Positions 10,201 to 22,323 are shown, numbered from the stretch's first letter. The stretch is DNA of 64,000 nucleotides from Aporrectodea caliginosa (GCA_020284085.1 JACEVL010001855.1:580001-644000); one strand, 5' to 3'. Notes: generated by a model not told the origin, from the sequence alone. Translations and numbers: made by a program.

Positions 10201-10375
10201 CAACCAAGGACCAAAGAACCTGCGACATGAGCTTCACAGCCTCTCTTTGCCTCTTATCCTTCAAGGCTTGAAGACCATATTATTCGATCATAGTTTTATT
10301 GTGTTAGGTCGGGGTGCCTCGGGAGGAGTCTCTCTTGAAGTGGCGCTATATAAATTTGCAATTACCACTAACAAG
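10200..10375 (+). repeat. L2-like LINE 3' end fragment
   Basis: Ends in CTTGAAGTGGCGCTATATAA followed by a simple aattacc tail. The same GGCGCTATATAA-type block ends the L2-like copies at 34.1, 38.0 and 50.7 kb. Upstream bases retain weak traces of the C-terminal RT reading frame. Confidence 0.6.
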
Positions 10376-10399
10376 GAGCTGACCTAGTAGTATTTGGCG

Positions 10400-11590
10400 A
10401 GATATGGTAGGCCTAATACAAGCTGATGCTGTTTAGTGATGTCTAGTAGGCCTATACCTCTTTATTAAACTACGAGTTACTAGGTATGTGTAGCACAAAC
10501 TGATGCCTATAGCCAACTGAAAGATAATTCTCTTGCGATTCGACGTCTAGCCTATATATTGACACTGCTTATAAATAAGTTTATAATCCATGACCGAACT
10601 TGGTCACCGATGCTAAGAACGACCTAGGCCCCACCCTTTCGTCATTCCAGCAAAGGACAGCAAGAACTTTCTACCGCGCATGCTGCACAAAAACAGTTAC
10701 TAGCTGCCCTGTGTGGTCTCACATCCCATATAGTGTATAACAATCCAACACATTAACAATACATTATCCAGGACAGATATGAACAATATCCATATCTATA
10801 ACTTGTCAAGGCTCTTTACTTATAACCATAAGTTTCACTTTTGTCGTTGGCTGCGTTAAGACAGCCAGTCCTGAATAAACGAAAATACAATACAATAACA
10901 TGTATGCCTGTTGTATTTTACAAGCCTTTCAATAATCTCTCGCTCACGAATGTTGCAAAAGTCGAGTCGTTTGCGAAGGAAGACGAATCAAAACCTTAAT
11001 GCGGCAAAGTAACACTACAATTGTCTTAGCAGGAAGTGGCACTGGTGACAGAGGCTGAGAAGTGGCCACGTGAACTTTCATTTCAGTTCAGGATGATCGA
11101 TGATAAGTCGTCAAGCGATCATCATTCATAGTGATCGATCTGTGCAAAACAGAGCCACAAAGGACCGCAATGGATCTCGACGAATCATTTTGCTTTCTCG
11201 TTCGGATCCGAATGAATCTTGTCAACAACTATTTGACGTATATATACACCATCTAAGATTCGACGCCTTCGACAAATTCAGGGAAACCCGAAACTTCCGC
11301 GACATTTCAAGTAGAAACAGAAGAAGAATCCTTAAAGTTATAACCTCAGAGACAGCCATGAATATGAAGTTTTAGCGACCGCATTTCTCAGCCTCGGCAT
11401 GTGAGGACGGTGTCTATTTTCCCACTCTGATCCTCCAACCGAAAATGTACGATCAGTGTACTCATTAAAGTTGAGTTGACATTTTCAGGTATACAAAGGC
11501 TTAAACTTCTATAAATTAAATTGCAAGAGGATCAGGTGTTGAACCACATGGTGGAATGAACTAGTTCACCTTCTACTCGACTATATTAAA
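10400..11590. other. Intergenic, no gene seen
   Basis: AT-rich, no convincing reading frame. Two TAGGCCTA palindromes lie near 10412 and 10449. A CCTGAATAAACGAAAATACA block at about 10869-10890 looks like the tail of a SINE or LINE and resembles the tails at 16.7 and 19.7 kb. Confidence 0.4.
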
Positions 11591-11591
11591 A

Positions 11592-12590
11592 TTAGGGCTG
11601 AGGATTTTAACGATTAATTAATGGATTAATCGTTAAATATTTTAATCGATTAATTTCGGCATGTTCGATTATTTTTTACTTATTGCACGATATCCAGCGG
11701 CCCATTTCTGGAGTAAACAATCAGTGATGGACACTAAACTATTTCTTAGTGTTGAACTTCAACTATTTTTCAACTAAAAGGAAACAGTACTAAAGTTGAC
11801 GACTGATTTTGTAAATAAGTTAACTATATTATAAACTCAAAAATAGCTAGCTAAACTTTTTCCAACTTGTTAACAAACTTTTTGACAAACATTTTCACAA
11901 TATACAGAGATTAAGTGAACTGTAATAATGCACAGTGTCAATGACAATTTCACTTTCAAACTATGTATTAGACTAATAGTCCTATACCACAGTTCTATCA
12001 GAAAATGAAGACAGCTGCTAATGCTAACGATGATGCATCATGCAATGCAATGCAGGTCACTTGACTTTGAGTAATAAAACCGGTTACGCATATCAATCAT
12101 TGCGGAAGATAGTTGCGTAGTTGCAGATTTTTTAAGTTAAACTTTTCAGTTAATAACTAAACAATAATTATTAGTTAAACTTTGGTTTTAACTAAACTAT
12201 TTTTCTTCAGTTAAAGTTCATCCTTAACTGAAAAAAATAAGTTTAATTAAAAGTTTTCAACTTTTAGTTAACTTTTGCCCATCACTGTAAACAATATGGC
12301 GAACAATGATAACGCGAAACGTTGGAGTGGAAAATTAAGCGATCATTTTGTATTTAAGGTAAATGCTGATGGAAAAGTCGAAGGTGGCGACAAATAAACT
12401 GTTTTCATCGCATGGAACAGTTCGCTTACCGATGTCCAAACACATCGCTGATGTATCTAGGCTTATCTTCTTCAGAATTATGTGGAATGATTGAAGTTTT
12501 TTGTAGAAAGAAAGCAGTGACTACATTTTAAAACAGTTTTCACACTTTGCATATATAACAGATACCAAATTAATCGAAATTAATCGAATA
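11592..12590 (+). pseudogene. BED/hAT transposon remnant (interrupted)
   Basis: After the MITE at 11722-12287, an ATG at 12297 opens a short frame with LSDHFVFKVNADGKVEG, which resembles the start of a BED zinc finger as found in hAT transposases; stops follow at once, and a Cys pair expected next is not intact. The outer ends (about 11592-11660 and 12570-12590) both carry ATTAATCGA repeats, consistent with the subterminal repeats of one element. Family assignment is tentative. Confidence 0.45.
11722..12287. mobile_element. hAT-type MITE, 566 bp, with perfect 8-bp target duplication
   Basis: Ends are CAGTGATGG and CCATCACTG, a classic hAT terminal pair. The 8-bp TAAACAAT stands on both sides (11714-11721 and 12288-12295). 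The interior is AT-rich with repeated variants of agttaaac and no coding capacity, so it needs a transposase supplied by another element. Confidence 0.9.
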
Positions 12591-12595
12591 ATCTA

Positions 12596-12638
12596 TCTAT
12601 ATATCGATCGATTCGATCGATCGATCGATCTATCTGTT

Positions 12639-12705
<67 letters not shown>

Positions 12706-12734
12706 ATGTATGTATGTATGTATGTATGTATGTA

Positions 12735-12778
<44 letters not shown>

Positions 12779-12915
12779 TCCATCTAACTATCTGTATGTA
12801 TGTATGTATGTATGTATGAATGTATGTATGTATGTATGTATATATGTATGTATGTATGTATGCATGTATGTATTTATGTATGTATGTATGTATTTATGTA
12901 TGTATGTATGTATGG
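12596..12915. repeat. Compound tetranucleotide microsatellite
   Basis: Runs of TCGA, TCTA, TCTG and TATG units follow one another without unique sequence. The reading frames across it are low-complexity artefacts. The TATG run continues on the far side of the foldback element (13776-13800), so the foldback element inserted into this microsatellite. Confidence 0.95.
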
Positions 12916-13774
12916 GTGACCCGTCAGAACGGCCCAGGACAAATCGGCCCCGACAAAACGGCCCCGACAAATGGGCCCCGACAAAACGGCCCCGACAAAA
13001 CAGCCCCCGTCAAAATGGCCTCGACAAAACAGCCCCGTCAAATCGGCCCCCGTCAAATCGGCCCCCGTCATATCGGCCCCCGTCAAATCGGCCCCAGTCA
13101 TATAGGCCCCCGTCATATTGGCCCCAGTCATATCGGCCCCAGTCATATAGGCCCCATACAAAATATCCAATGTTCCAAGTACTTTTTAAGCTGACAAACT
13201 ATGTTGAAATGAGGCCTCAAGCGACGGTTCAGCTGGACAATGGACTGCGGGAACCATCGTCTAATGCTAACTGGTTGGCGTATTTAATTATTTAAATGCT
13301 TTCAATGACAACTATCATAAAGCCAAACTTCTATTTACGCAAGGAATTGTTTTTCATAAATTCAACTTCCATTTTAACGCCAAAACTATTTTCAGCAATC
13401 CAACTTCCATTTTAAACTGACCACATAAAATAATTTGGCAACGTAAACTACGGATTTACCAATCCGAGTTCCATTTACGCAAAGAATTCTTTTCACCAAT
13501 ACATCTTAAAAGTACTTGGGACATGGGATATTTTGCGAGGGGCCGATATGACTGGGGCCGATTTGACGGGGGCCGATTTGACGGGGCCGATTTGACGGGG
13601 GCCGATTTGACGGGGGCCGATATGACGAGGGTCAATATGACGGGGGCCGTTATGACGGGGGCCGAAATGACAGGGGCTGTTTATGTCGAGGCCATTTTGA
13701 CGAGGGCCGTTTTGCCCGGGGCCGTTTTGTCGGGGCCGATTTGTGAATTCGGCCGTATACTTGATACGGGGTAC
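12916..13774. mobile_element. TU/foldback-like element, copy 1 (859 bp)
   Basis: Two long inverted arms flank a single-copy core. Left arm (12930-13165) is an array of 15-bp units such as ggccccgacaaaacg; right arm (13530-13745) is the inverted array, with units such as ggccgatttgacggg. The arms continue inward through a ~29-bp inverted pair (13168-13196 and 13507-13535) and end at GTGACCCGTC / ACGGGGTAC. The core (13197-13506) contains degenerate ~38-bp repeats. There is no transposase frame. The same element recurs at 63381. Arms built from 15-bp tandem units match the published design of sea-urchin TU elements; identity with those was not tested. Confidence 0.85.
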
Positions 13775-13775
13775 T

Positions 13776-14230
13776 GTATGTATGTATGTATGAAATATGT
13801 ATGTATATATGTATATATAGATATGAGAATCTAATAATATTAGAAATAATATAATATAAGAAAAAAATGTATGCTGCATAGGCTTATTACAGAAAAAATC
13901 CATGTACATGTTGCAAAGATGATTTCAGTGCATCTGTTTCCTTCGTATACTATGACCAGGCATGCCTAAAAGATATAAACTCAACGCTGAATTATACAGC
14001 GCTATAAATAATAAATTACAGAACTTCTATAAAATTACTTAAGTACAAGTGCAAGTTCTACAAAGTGGTACTTTGGGACTACCCGAGTACAAGTACAAGT
14101 AGCCTACTAGGTAGCGACTGTACTGGAGTCGATTTGCAATGCAAGTTATTTAGAATCAGAGATTGATTGAGTGGAAAACAGGATTCCGTAATCGTTCAAT
14201 TAAAGAATTGCCTTAATGTTACGTACATCC
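13776..14230. other. TATG tract and AT-rich intergenic DNA
   Basis: Begins with the remaining TATG microsatellite, then AT-rich sequence with a short run of imperfect acaagtacaagt repeats near 14042-14100. No gene seen. Confidence 0.5.
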
Positions 14231-14235
14231 AATGA

Positions 14236-14600
14236 TGTTAATCACAGACACGCTGTGACGTCATTCGCACAAGCACTGTGACGTCATTGATTGGCGTACA
14301 CTATGACGTCATCCTCAGACAGTCACACAAACACTAAGACGTCATTCGCACGCAAACATACCTATTACGTCAAATCCAATGTCACACACATTCTGTGATG
14401 CCACTCACAGACGCAAGCTGTAATATCATTCGCATCTAGATTGTGAGATCATTAATCGGCTTATGCCTACATTGTGACGTCATCCTCAGTCGATCACACA
14501 AACGCTAAGACGTCATTCGTACACAAATCAAGAGGTTTGACACCACCAACTGTGACGTCATTTCCAGACCCCCCTCCCCATAAAGACGTCATTCGATGGT
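14236..14600. repeat. Irregular repeat carrying five CRE palindromes
   Basis: A degenerate tandem repeat with units of roughly 25-50 bp, each centred on a GACGTCAT block next to runs of cactgtg and cgcaca. Perfect TGACGTCA (the CREB/ATF site) occurs at 14256, 14279, 14304, 14475 and 14553, with near matches at about 14338, 14508 and 14584. Whether it binds factors or is just a minisatellite cannot be told from sequence. Confidence 0.8.
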
Positions 14601-14839
14601 TTTTATCAGAGGAGGGAAACAGTCACATGCACACGAATCCACAATTATTTCGGCGATGATTCATACCTTGCAGGCGGCTCGTCGGCCATCGGCTCCCATC
14701 GATCCAATCTACTAACTGTGGTCGCCATAGCGAAGTTTCTAAAGAATAATCTAAGAAGAAACCCTTCTTGTTGAGGTGTCGCAATTCAATTCCCGTTTCA
14801 CTCGGTACGTTCTGCTCATGCAACGATGCTGGTAGTGTT

Positions 14840-15830
14840 GTAGGTGAGTGGCCCCACAATCTCTCCGTCCGTCGGTCCGTGTCTTTCGGACTCCTATATA
14901 CTGGTCGTGTCCGGTGTACAGGCGACCGTATTTCACCGGGCGAGTAGTCGGACATCACCTAGACTCGGAAATCTCCATCACAAGTCTCCTAAATCTGCTC
15001 GTTATCGCCGGTTACAGCATCGCCAACGCGCCCTCTATCGCAACAACCCAAGTGGCGATGCTGCGAAGGCACACGCGCGGTGCGGACGGACGGACCATCG
15101 ACGACGGAAGAACGGACCGCAGAACGGCCGAGCGGACGGACGGACGAACGGCCATCGGACTGCCAGGGGATAATCGTACGGGGGTATCTTAATCAGCGGT
15201 CAGACGGGCGGCGCGATAGCAGCCCGACCGGACCCGATGGAGAGACGCTCGGGGAAAGATAGAGGCTTTCACTCACCTTATCAGCCAACTTGCAGGCTGT
15301 CGGGGCGTCCTCTGCAGTCGCCGGTGGTCGCAGTTGAATACAATCGCGGCGACGATATCAGTCGTCGTTCAACGAGGAGCGGCGACGACGACGACGACGG
15401 CGATGGGTATATGCATCGGTGCCCGGGCTCAGGCGTGCCCGACGACCACGAGTTATAGCCTCGCCAGCCTCCCTAGCAGCAGCGGCAGCGGCCCATGGAG
15501 CAGCACCACCAGTGGCATCACCAGAACGACGGCCAGTAGTAGGCAGCGAATTGCAAGCGTTTATCGCGCTAATCATGCCGGTGATCGATGGGCAATGGTT
15601 GGCTGGAGGCTGATAGCACGGCCTGTGCAGACGGAATCAAAGCCGAGGAGGAGAAGGAGGAGGCGAGGCGGTGGCGGCGGCGCTCGTCCAGCCGATCAGC
15701 CGCCAGATAGCGCTGCCGAGCACTGCCTGACAGACGCAGCAGCGAGCGGGAAATGACCGCCCATCCATTGCGCTCCTCCTCCTTCGCCGCCGCCTCCTCC
15801 TCCGCATCTCCTCATGCGGCGCATATATCA
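14840..15830. other. GC- and CpG-rich block
   Basis: Marked CpG density (for example the cgacgacgac run near 15380 and the cggacgga runs near 15085-15145) in otherwise AT-rich DNA. Several overlapping frames are open on both strands, which follows from the composition. It could be the CpG-rich promoter or first exon of an unseen gene, or a diverged simple repeat. No splice-consistent exon could be recognised. Confidence 0.4.
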
Positions 15831-15954
15831 CACACATGCGCGTGCAATATGTTGGGTGCATGACCAACGGTTGCACCCATCGCAGACTGCTGGTGAAAGC
15901 CACGCAGAAAATATGCACATGCATTCTTATATCTGCTTTCCAGATATGGTTTTG

Positions 15955-16165
15955 CAGCGAATCGATTACATTCTAATCGATTCGCTAATCGATTAGACAA
16001 ACAGCTAATTCTAATTCTAATCGATTAGCTACAAGATTTTGCTAATTCTAATTCTAAATTTCAGTAGCTAATTCTAATCGATTAGCAATTTAACTAATCG
16101 ATTAGCTTATCGATTAGACATTTTTAGACAAACAGCTAATTCTAATTCTAATCGATTAGCTCTGG
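15955..16165. repeat. CTAATCGATTAG palindromic repeat cluster, copy 1
   Basis: Built from alternating TAATCGATTAG palindromes, gctaattctaattcta blocks and a gacaaacag spacer. A longer relative lies at 27292-27615. The repeat is self-complementary and has no reading frame. Confidence 0.8.
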
Positions 16166-16444
16166 AATTAAATTTTGAAACAGACTGGAAGGTTGTGTGG
16201 AGATTTTTGTACTCCGAAGCTGATATACCACGCTTTTATTTGTAATCACCGAAGTGTTGACCTTGAGTTGTCAGAGGTTGACACCCGATGCCTTCCCATG
16301 GCAGTCAGAAGATTAGATCGCTCAAACTAAGTGTAGTTCAAACCAAACAGTATACGCCTAATCACTTCGAAACAGTGATCACTTATTACTTCGCCTTTGA
16401 ACTCAAGTGCTACATTTCGAATAGGTTTCCGAAATGTGCAAGTC

Positions 16445-16812
16445 CAAGGTCAAAGGGTGCAAGATAGTGAAGTGGTTGGAGAGCTGGACTGGTTAGAGGT
16501 TCAAATCCCCCGTCAGGGCTTAAATTTATTTCGAGATTTCTGCTCTACCTGCGCCCCTAGCCAACTCTACTAGTTATGATGAGTACACAAGACCGCATGA
16601 GTATCAGCTTCCTGCTAAAGATGATAAGCCTAGCAATTTATTTCACGAACACTATTTTGAAATATTTACTGAATATCATTCTCCCTTAAGTCATCTTCCT
16701 TATTGTCCATATTACTGTTGCCACAAGCTGCGATATTGTCAGCTTGATTTCGAATAAACGAATTTGATTGATTGATTGAATGATTGATTGATTGATTGAT
16801 TGAATGATTGAT
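16445..16812 (+). mobile_element. tRNA-derived SINE with GATT tail
   Basis: Box A-like TAGTGAAGTGG at 16465-16475 and box B GGTTCAAATCC at 16498-16508 form a tRNA-like pol III promoter. The body ends in GAATAAACGAATTTGATTG and a GATT repeat (about 16768-16812). The same tail block starts the long GATT microsatellite at 19.7 kb. Left boundary is approximate. Confidence 0.65.
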
Positions 16813-16819
16813 CGTATAC

Positions 16820-17889
16820 GTTGTCAGTGGGAAGATCATGCGACGAGGAAGAGGACTGGCCATCCGTCTTCAGCTGCCGAGGCTAAGAAAATGAAGTCGG
16901 TAGCACTTCATACCCATGGTCGCCTTTCATGCTCACTTGATTAACTGCTCTTCTGTCTTTTCTTCTTCCATAATTCTCAATAAGCTTCGATCTGATCGAC
17001 GCCTCCGATAAGCACCGTAACCGGAAATACGGATGCAGCTGCAGAGAGAGGAGACTGAAACCCTTTATATTATAGACCTATAGTAGGCCATATCTTATAG
17101 GCCCATAGTTACGATATTATGGTGAGTCCAGACGGTGAGTTCAATCATCGCCACGATAGCGTAGTAAAATTATTAAATTGCAGAGAGCATTTTGCTGTAT
17201 AGGCATAAAGCATGAAGGCAATTGAGTATAAAGAGTCCTGCGCTGTCACCGACCACGAGGTACGAGGTGGTCGTTTGACTTCTGTTTCATTTCGGCGGAT
17301 TATAGGCTATTATCTAAATCCAGAGTTTACTCTGTAATTTCTAAAATGTTGAAGTGCACTGTTTTTTACTTGGCAAGCATCACAGAAGCTGACTCGAACG
17401 CAATATACCACGAATAAACGAGACATTTGCATGCAATCAGCTAAAAATTCAATAAAAGTATTCTTGCCGAACGAAAATTGGCGACGACCGAATGAATGTT
17501 CCTCCAGCGAGATCCCGACGACTGTCGACGACTTTCAAAGTTTAAATCTACTTGGTTCTGATTTTGTTTCTTGTAATTAATTAATAGGCCTATACGGTTA
17601 AATGAACACAGTTCTTCAGAGTTCGAAATAAAATTCTCTAAACATACGAATCAATTGATCATTATTTGTAATTCTAACTATCTCCTAGCAATGCATTATG
17701 AACATCATTTTGTAGCAGTGATGTCAAAAGTACGGCCCGAGACAATTTCTGGCCCGCTGACGATGTTGTCTGGCTCGCGTAGCCTTGCCTAAAAACTAAA
17801 ACACACAATTTGAGAATAAAAGTTCAAATTTGTCATTTCTCACTGTGTTGAAGCGAAATCAAATCGCTGTGCTGGCAACAGGCCAATCA
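16820..17889. other. Intergenic, no gene seen
   Basis: Mixed-composition DNA with no frame above background. One TAGGCCTA palindrome lies near 17586. Confidence 0.4.
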
Positions 17890-17897
17890 ATACCAAA

Positions 17898-18093
17898 CAG
17901 TGGCGTAACGAAGGAGGGCAGCCACCGGGCGCATCACAAGGAGGGGCGCAAAATTAGCCCTCAGTGGTACACAGTATACTATACTATACGACAAGAACGA
18001 TTAAAAGTCAACAAGAAAATTTAAAAGGGGCGCAATCATCAACGGTAGGCCTACTCTTGCCTCAGGGCGCTGAAACCCTTCGTTACGCCACTG
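17898..18093. mobile_element. CAGTGGCG hAT MITE, copy 1, perfect target duplication
   Basis: A 196-bp element starting CAGTGGCGTAACGAAG and ending CTTCGTTACGCCACTG (16-bp terminal inverted repeat). The 8-bp ATACCAAA flanks both sides (17890-17897 and 18094-18101). It has no coding capacity. Copy 2 lies at 18867 in the opposite orientation. Confidence 0.95.
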
Positions 18094-18494
18094 ATACCAA
18101 ATCCTCACTCAGCTACAGAGGCTTTTGATTAAAGACGTCACTTTATTATCTTTGCTCACACGCGCATCTCTGTATCTGATTTCCGGTTGGTCGTAAGTTA
18201 AAAAAATTAAAAGTTACGAAGCTCTTTAAAAATTTAAAATGTTTTAAAATTTAATAATAAGCGAAAAGTGGACAGTGAATCAAGTTCGTTTTACGACATT
18301 TGAACTGATATGTAATTTTTAATCAGCAATCTCTTCCCTTGATGTAGCAGTCAGTCCACTGGATAGATATAGATCTATGATTTAAACTTATTTCAGTAGT
18401 GGTGTTGCCTGTGTCAAACGCATTTATCTTATCATGCAGAATAAGATATAACTGAGTTCTTTATGTACAATACCTAAAAACTCGAATGCATTGA

Positions 18495-18842
18495 CCTTAT
18501 GTTTTAAATACTTTAAAAGACTTAACAAGATTTATGTGATGCTGATGACTGATACTGAAGATCAAAATTAAGATTTTATAAGTCTAATTTGACTGTTTGT
18601 ATGCCAAACTTTACCATATAGCCTAAGATTTAGCTTTGCAAAAATTTCCTGTGGAGTGTGGACGGGCTCACCTTTCGCCTTAGGTTTTAAATGCTTTAAA
18701 AGACTTAACGAGATTTATGTGATGTTCATGATTGATAATGATGATCAAAATTAAGATTTTATAAGTCTAATTTGACTGTTTGTATGCCAATCTTTACCAT
18801 TTAAGATTTAGCTTTGCAAAAAATTTCCTGTGAACGGGCTCA
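18495..18842. repeat. Tandem duplication, period about 183 bp
   Basis: The segment from ccttatgttttaaata (18495) to the cgggctcac block (about 18672) is repeated at 18678-18842 with scattered substitutions and small deletions. No reading frame is conserved between the copies. Confidence 0.88.
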
Positions 18843-18866
18843 ACGAGCCCCTCCCTGGCATCTTCC

Positions 18867-19054
18867 CAGTGGCGTAACGAAGAGTTTCAGCGCCCAGGGG
18901 CAAGGGTTGATGACTGCGCCCCTTTTAATTTTCTTGTAGACTTTTAATCCTTCTTTTCATAGTAGCCTACTGTGTACCACTGAAAGCTAATTTTGCGCCC
19001 CTCTGGTGCTGCGCCCGGGGGCGGCTGCCCCGCTACCCCCTCGTTATGCCACTG
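18867..19054. mobile_element. CAGTGGCG hAT MITE, copy 2
   Basis: A 188-bp relative of the element at 17898, in reverse orientation: CAGTGGCGTAACGAAG at the left end and TCGTTATGCCACTG at the right. Flanking 8-mers CATCTTCC (18859-18866) and CATCTACC (19055-19062) agree at 7 of 8 positions, fitting a hAT target duplication. Confidence 0.9.
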
Positions 19055-19059
19055 CATCT

Positions 19060-19689
19060 ACCCCCATTTTGCTCAGGCGCCTGTGGGCCCCCTGGCCCGC
19101 CACTTGCTGGAAAATATTGCCACTGGCCCACCATTAAAAAGTTTTGACATCTCCGTTTTATAGGTCCTTTTCCACAATGACAGCAGACACTTCAGACGGG
19201 TTAAGACCTATCAGTGACTCATACATCAACTGCACAAGCGTGGGTTTACATACTTTCCGCTGTTGGGGTTTCTAAACATCACAACGTAGACTTGACGCTC
19301 TCTCTATATGTGATGACACCTATACGCAGCTACGCTTATTAGAAAGGGTGATTCAAAAGTAGCTGCAATGACCGTTCTCGACGAACACCGTTTACTGAAT
19401 TCGCTACTGTTAATAGAGATGCCAGAAGGTATGCACATGATGGAGTTAACTACACTATAATCTTTACCTCTGTTTTATGTTATGGAGAATGGAACTTATC
19501 TTCGGCTCGGTTTAGTGCGGTCTTATATCCTGACGCATGCAAACAAGTGATCATGAACCATTATAGACAGCCAAACTTAAAGCTTAGCAAGAATTCAATC
19601 ACAGTCAAATGTAGAGGATAACTGTGTTTTCCTCTGTGAACTGAGATGAACCGCTCTACTAATTGCTGAACGACGCTGTGTAACTAGTT
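19060..19689. other. Intergenic, no gene seen
   Basis: No reading frame or RNA gene recognised. The last part (about 19500-19690) may be the body of the SINE or LINE whose tail begins at 19690. Confidence 0.4.
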
Positions 19690-19966
<277 letters not shown>

Positions 19967-20159
19967 ACACATTTACACTGTTTATGAGCGTCTGCAACGT
20001 CTATCGGCCACGTGAGGCCGCTTTTCTTATGCATACTTCTCGAGCACCGAGAGTGAGCTCAGTGTGACCTTTGATGAAAAGTGGAATTTAATTAGACATT
20101 ATTTTATCATGTTAAGAGTGGCTTCGCTGAAGCTCGATTCGTAAACTGATGTCGCTGCT

Positions 20160-20225
20160 CTAGGCTATATCGTCACACAAATCTTGAAGGGGCGCTTTAA
20201 CAAGTGCTCATACATACATGTATAC
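20160..20225 (+). repeat. SINE/L2 3' tail fragment
   Basis: Contains AATCTTGAAGGGGCGCT followed by ttaacaagtgctcatacata, nearly the same as the end of the SINE at 28.3 kb. Confidence 0.7.
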
Positions 20226-20692
20226 ACCGTCGTTTTCACCTGTATGCGTTCCGTCTATGAGCCCCGAATTGCCGCTATAGAAGTTAGCACTGGCTGTTGC
20301 ACGGTACCACTTCGTGCTTACTGAAGAGGTTTAAGATTGATGTAACTATGATACCATTACATAATAGTATGGTACACAATAATTACGCTCAGGTATTCAG
20401 GTATACTACGCTCAGGTATTCAGGTATACTTGTATCGACAACCATATGCTTTATCCGCCATATATATACTTTGCGCTGTGTAACCTTACGACACTACTCT
20501 GCACATTACATGAATCTGTTGGGCTATATTGTATCTATCCATTTATATACCGCCTCTCGAAGTGCACACCAATCAGAGGCGCTCCGAGTGCGAGAGACCC
20601 AGAGAAACGAAAGAGGTCTTGAGACAACGAAAAGAGGCACTTGGCCCACCAGTTAAAAACAGGAACGTGTCAAAGGAGGAAGCTTGTTCCAT

Positions 20693-20952
20693 GGGTCTAG
20701 GATATTACCCCCTGACATTACCCCCTGCCATTACCCCTGCCATTACCCCCGGAGGATATTTCTCCCCTGCCATTACCCCCCTGCCATTACCCCCGGCATT
20801 TAGTATATGTAGTCTATACATACATATATATTACATGCATTATATTTATAATTTATTTATAATATATATATATTATATTAATATATTTGTTAGTTTGTAT
20901 CTGGTGTGCCTGCACTTCTGTTTATATCACTCTAAATAGCTGACCCCCGGCA

Positions 20953-21013
<61 letters not shown>

Positions 21014-21882
21014 ATTACATATATATATTACATGTATTATATTTATTATTTATTTATAATATTATATTAATATATTTGTTAACTTGTATCTTGTGTGCCT
21101 GCGCTGCTGTTTATATCACTCTGAAGTAGTCTGCCACAAATAAGTAGGCCTATACATTTAAATTAAATTATGGACCAGTAGGTTGAAGCACCAAGCCAAC
21201 ATGATAGGCCTACTATGCAAATAAAATAATTAGTGTTAATTTGCTCAATAATATTAACTTGTTATTTAGTTTAATTTCAGTTTACTTATTAGTTGATACA
21301 GTCTAATCTTTCCATGCTGGTGTCCCGTCATATTCTATCCCCCTAAAGCATATCCCCCGGATGGAATAAACCGGTGTAGAGTATCCGGGGGATAAATAAT
21401 AAATATAATACATGTAATATATATGTATATTGTATATAAATGTATAGACTATATATATTAAATATAGGGGGTCAGCTACTTAGACTTAGAGTGATATAAA
21501 CAGAAGTGCAGGCACACAAGATACAAAGTAACAAATATATTAATATAATATATATATATATATATTATAAATAAATTATACATATAATAATACATGTAAT
21601 ATATATGTATGTATACTTTGTATAGACTATATATGATATAGTGATATATAAACAGAAGTGCAGGCACACCAGATACAAACTAACAAATATATTAATATAA
21701 TATATATATATTATAAATAAATTATAAATATAATGCATGTAATATATATGTATGTATAGACTACATATACTAAATGCCGGGGGGTAATGGCAGGGGGTAA
21801 TGGCAGGGGGAAATATCCTCCAGGGGGTAATGGCAGGGGGTAATGGCAGGGGGTAATGTCCAGGGGGTAATGTCCTGCTTCC
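20693..21882. mobile_element. Foldback element with AT-rich arms, 1190 bp
   Basis: Left arm runs from arrays of attaccccctgcc-type units (20697-20800) through an AT-rich block to gcctgcacttctgttta (about 20909); the right arm (about 21640-21875) is its near-perfect reverse complement. A second, inner pair of related arms lies at 21020-21125 and 21480-21610. The 8-mer TGTTCCAT flanks the element (20685-20692 and 21883-21890). The centre (21130-21470) has no reading frame. The whole could fold into a long hairpin. It is non-autonomous. Confidence 0.85.
20940..21010. repeat. AT dinucleotide microsatellite
   Basis: About 26 AT units (20957-21009) between the outer and inner left arms of the foldback element. 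Confidence 0.95.
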
Positions 21883-21890
21883 TGTTCCAT

Positions 21891-22300
21891 AGTGCAAGGC
21901 CAATGAAGGCAAAGGCTCGCGTTTTATCCATAGCAGTTCTCGCTCGCGGGACAAAGAGATCATGCCGGTTTACACTACATAATATTACCTATTGAGCTAT
22001 ACGTACGGTTTGTGTTACGTCTTCGCGCAATCAGTCAACCGTAGGCTACCTGAGCATAGCAGCAATCACTCACTATGGCGGGCAGGTGGGCCTTGATTTC
22101 GCGGCTCTTGTCCTCCGATTGATTGGCGGCTTGTCGGCTGACAGGCAGGTGTCTGCGACCAAGGTTCCTCGCATTTATATGTATACAAACGGTGGCTTGA
22201 GGGTAGCAATGGTTAACGGAGACCTTTATGGAGGCCACCACATCAAACGAAACAACAGCCTCCTTATATCCTCAGCATTCAACCTGCCCTTCACTTTTTT
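21891..22300. other. Intergenic, no gene seen
   Basis: Short frames only, none with recognisable domains. Confidence 0.4.
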
Positions 22301-22308
22301 ACCATGCC

Positions 22309-22323
22309 CTGTCTGTCTGTCTA

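Noticed and set aside
12714..13295. 193-codon frame
   Set aside because: Runs through the TATG microsatellite and the foldback arm; low complexity.
15334..15924. Overlapping frames on both strands in the GC-rich block
   Set aside because: Open because of composition; no domain, no splice-consistent structure.
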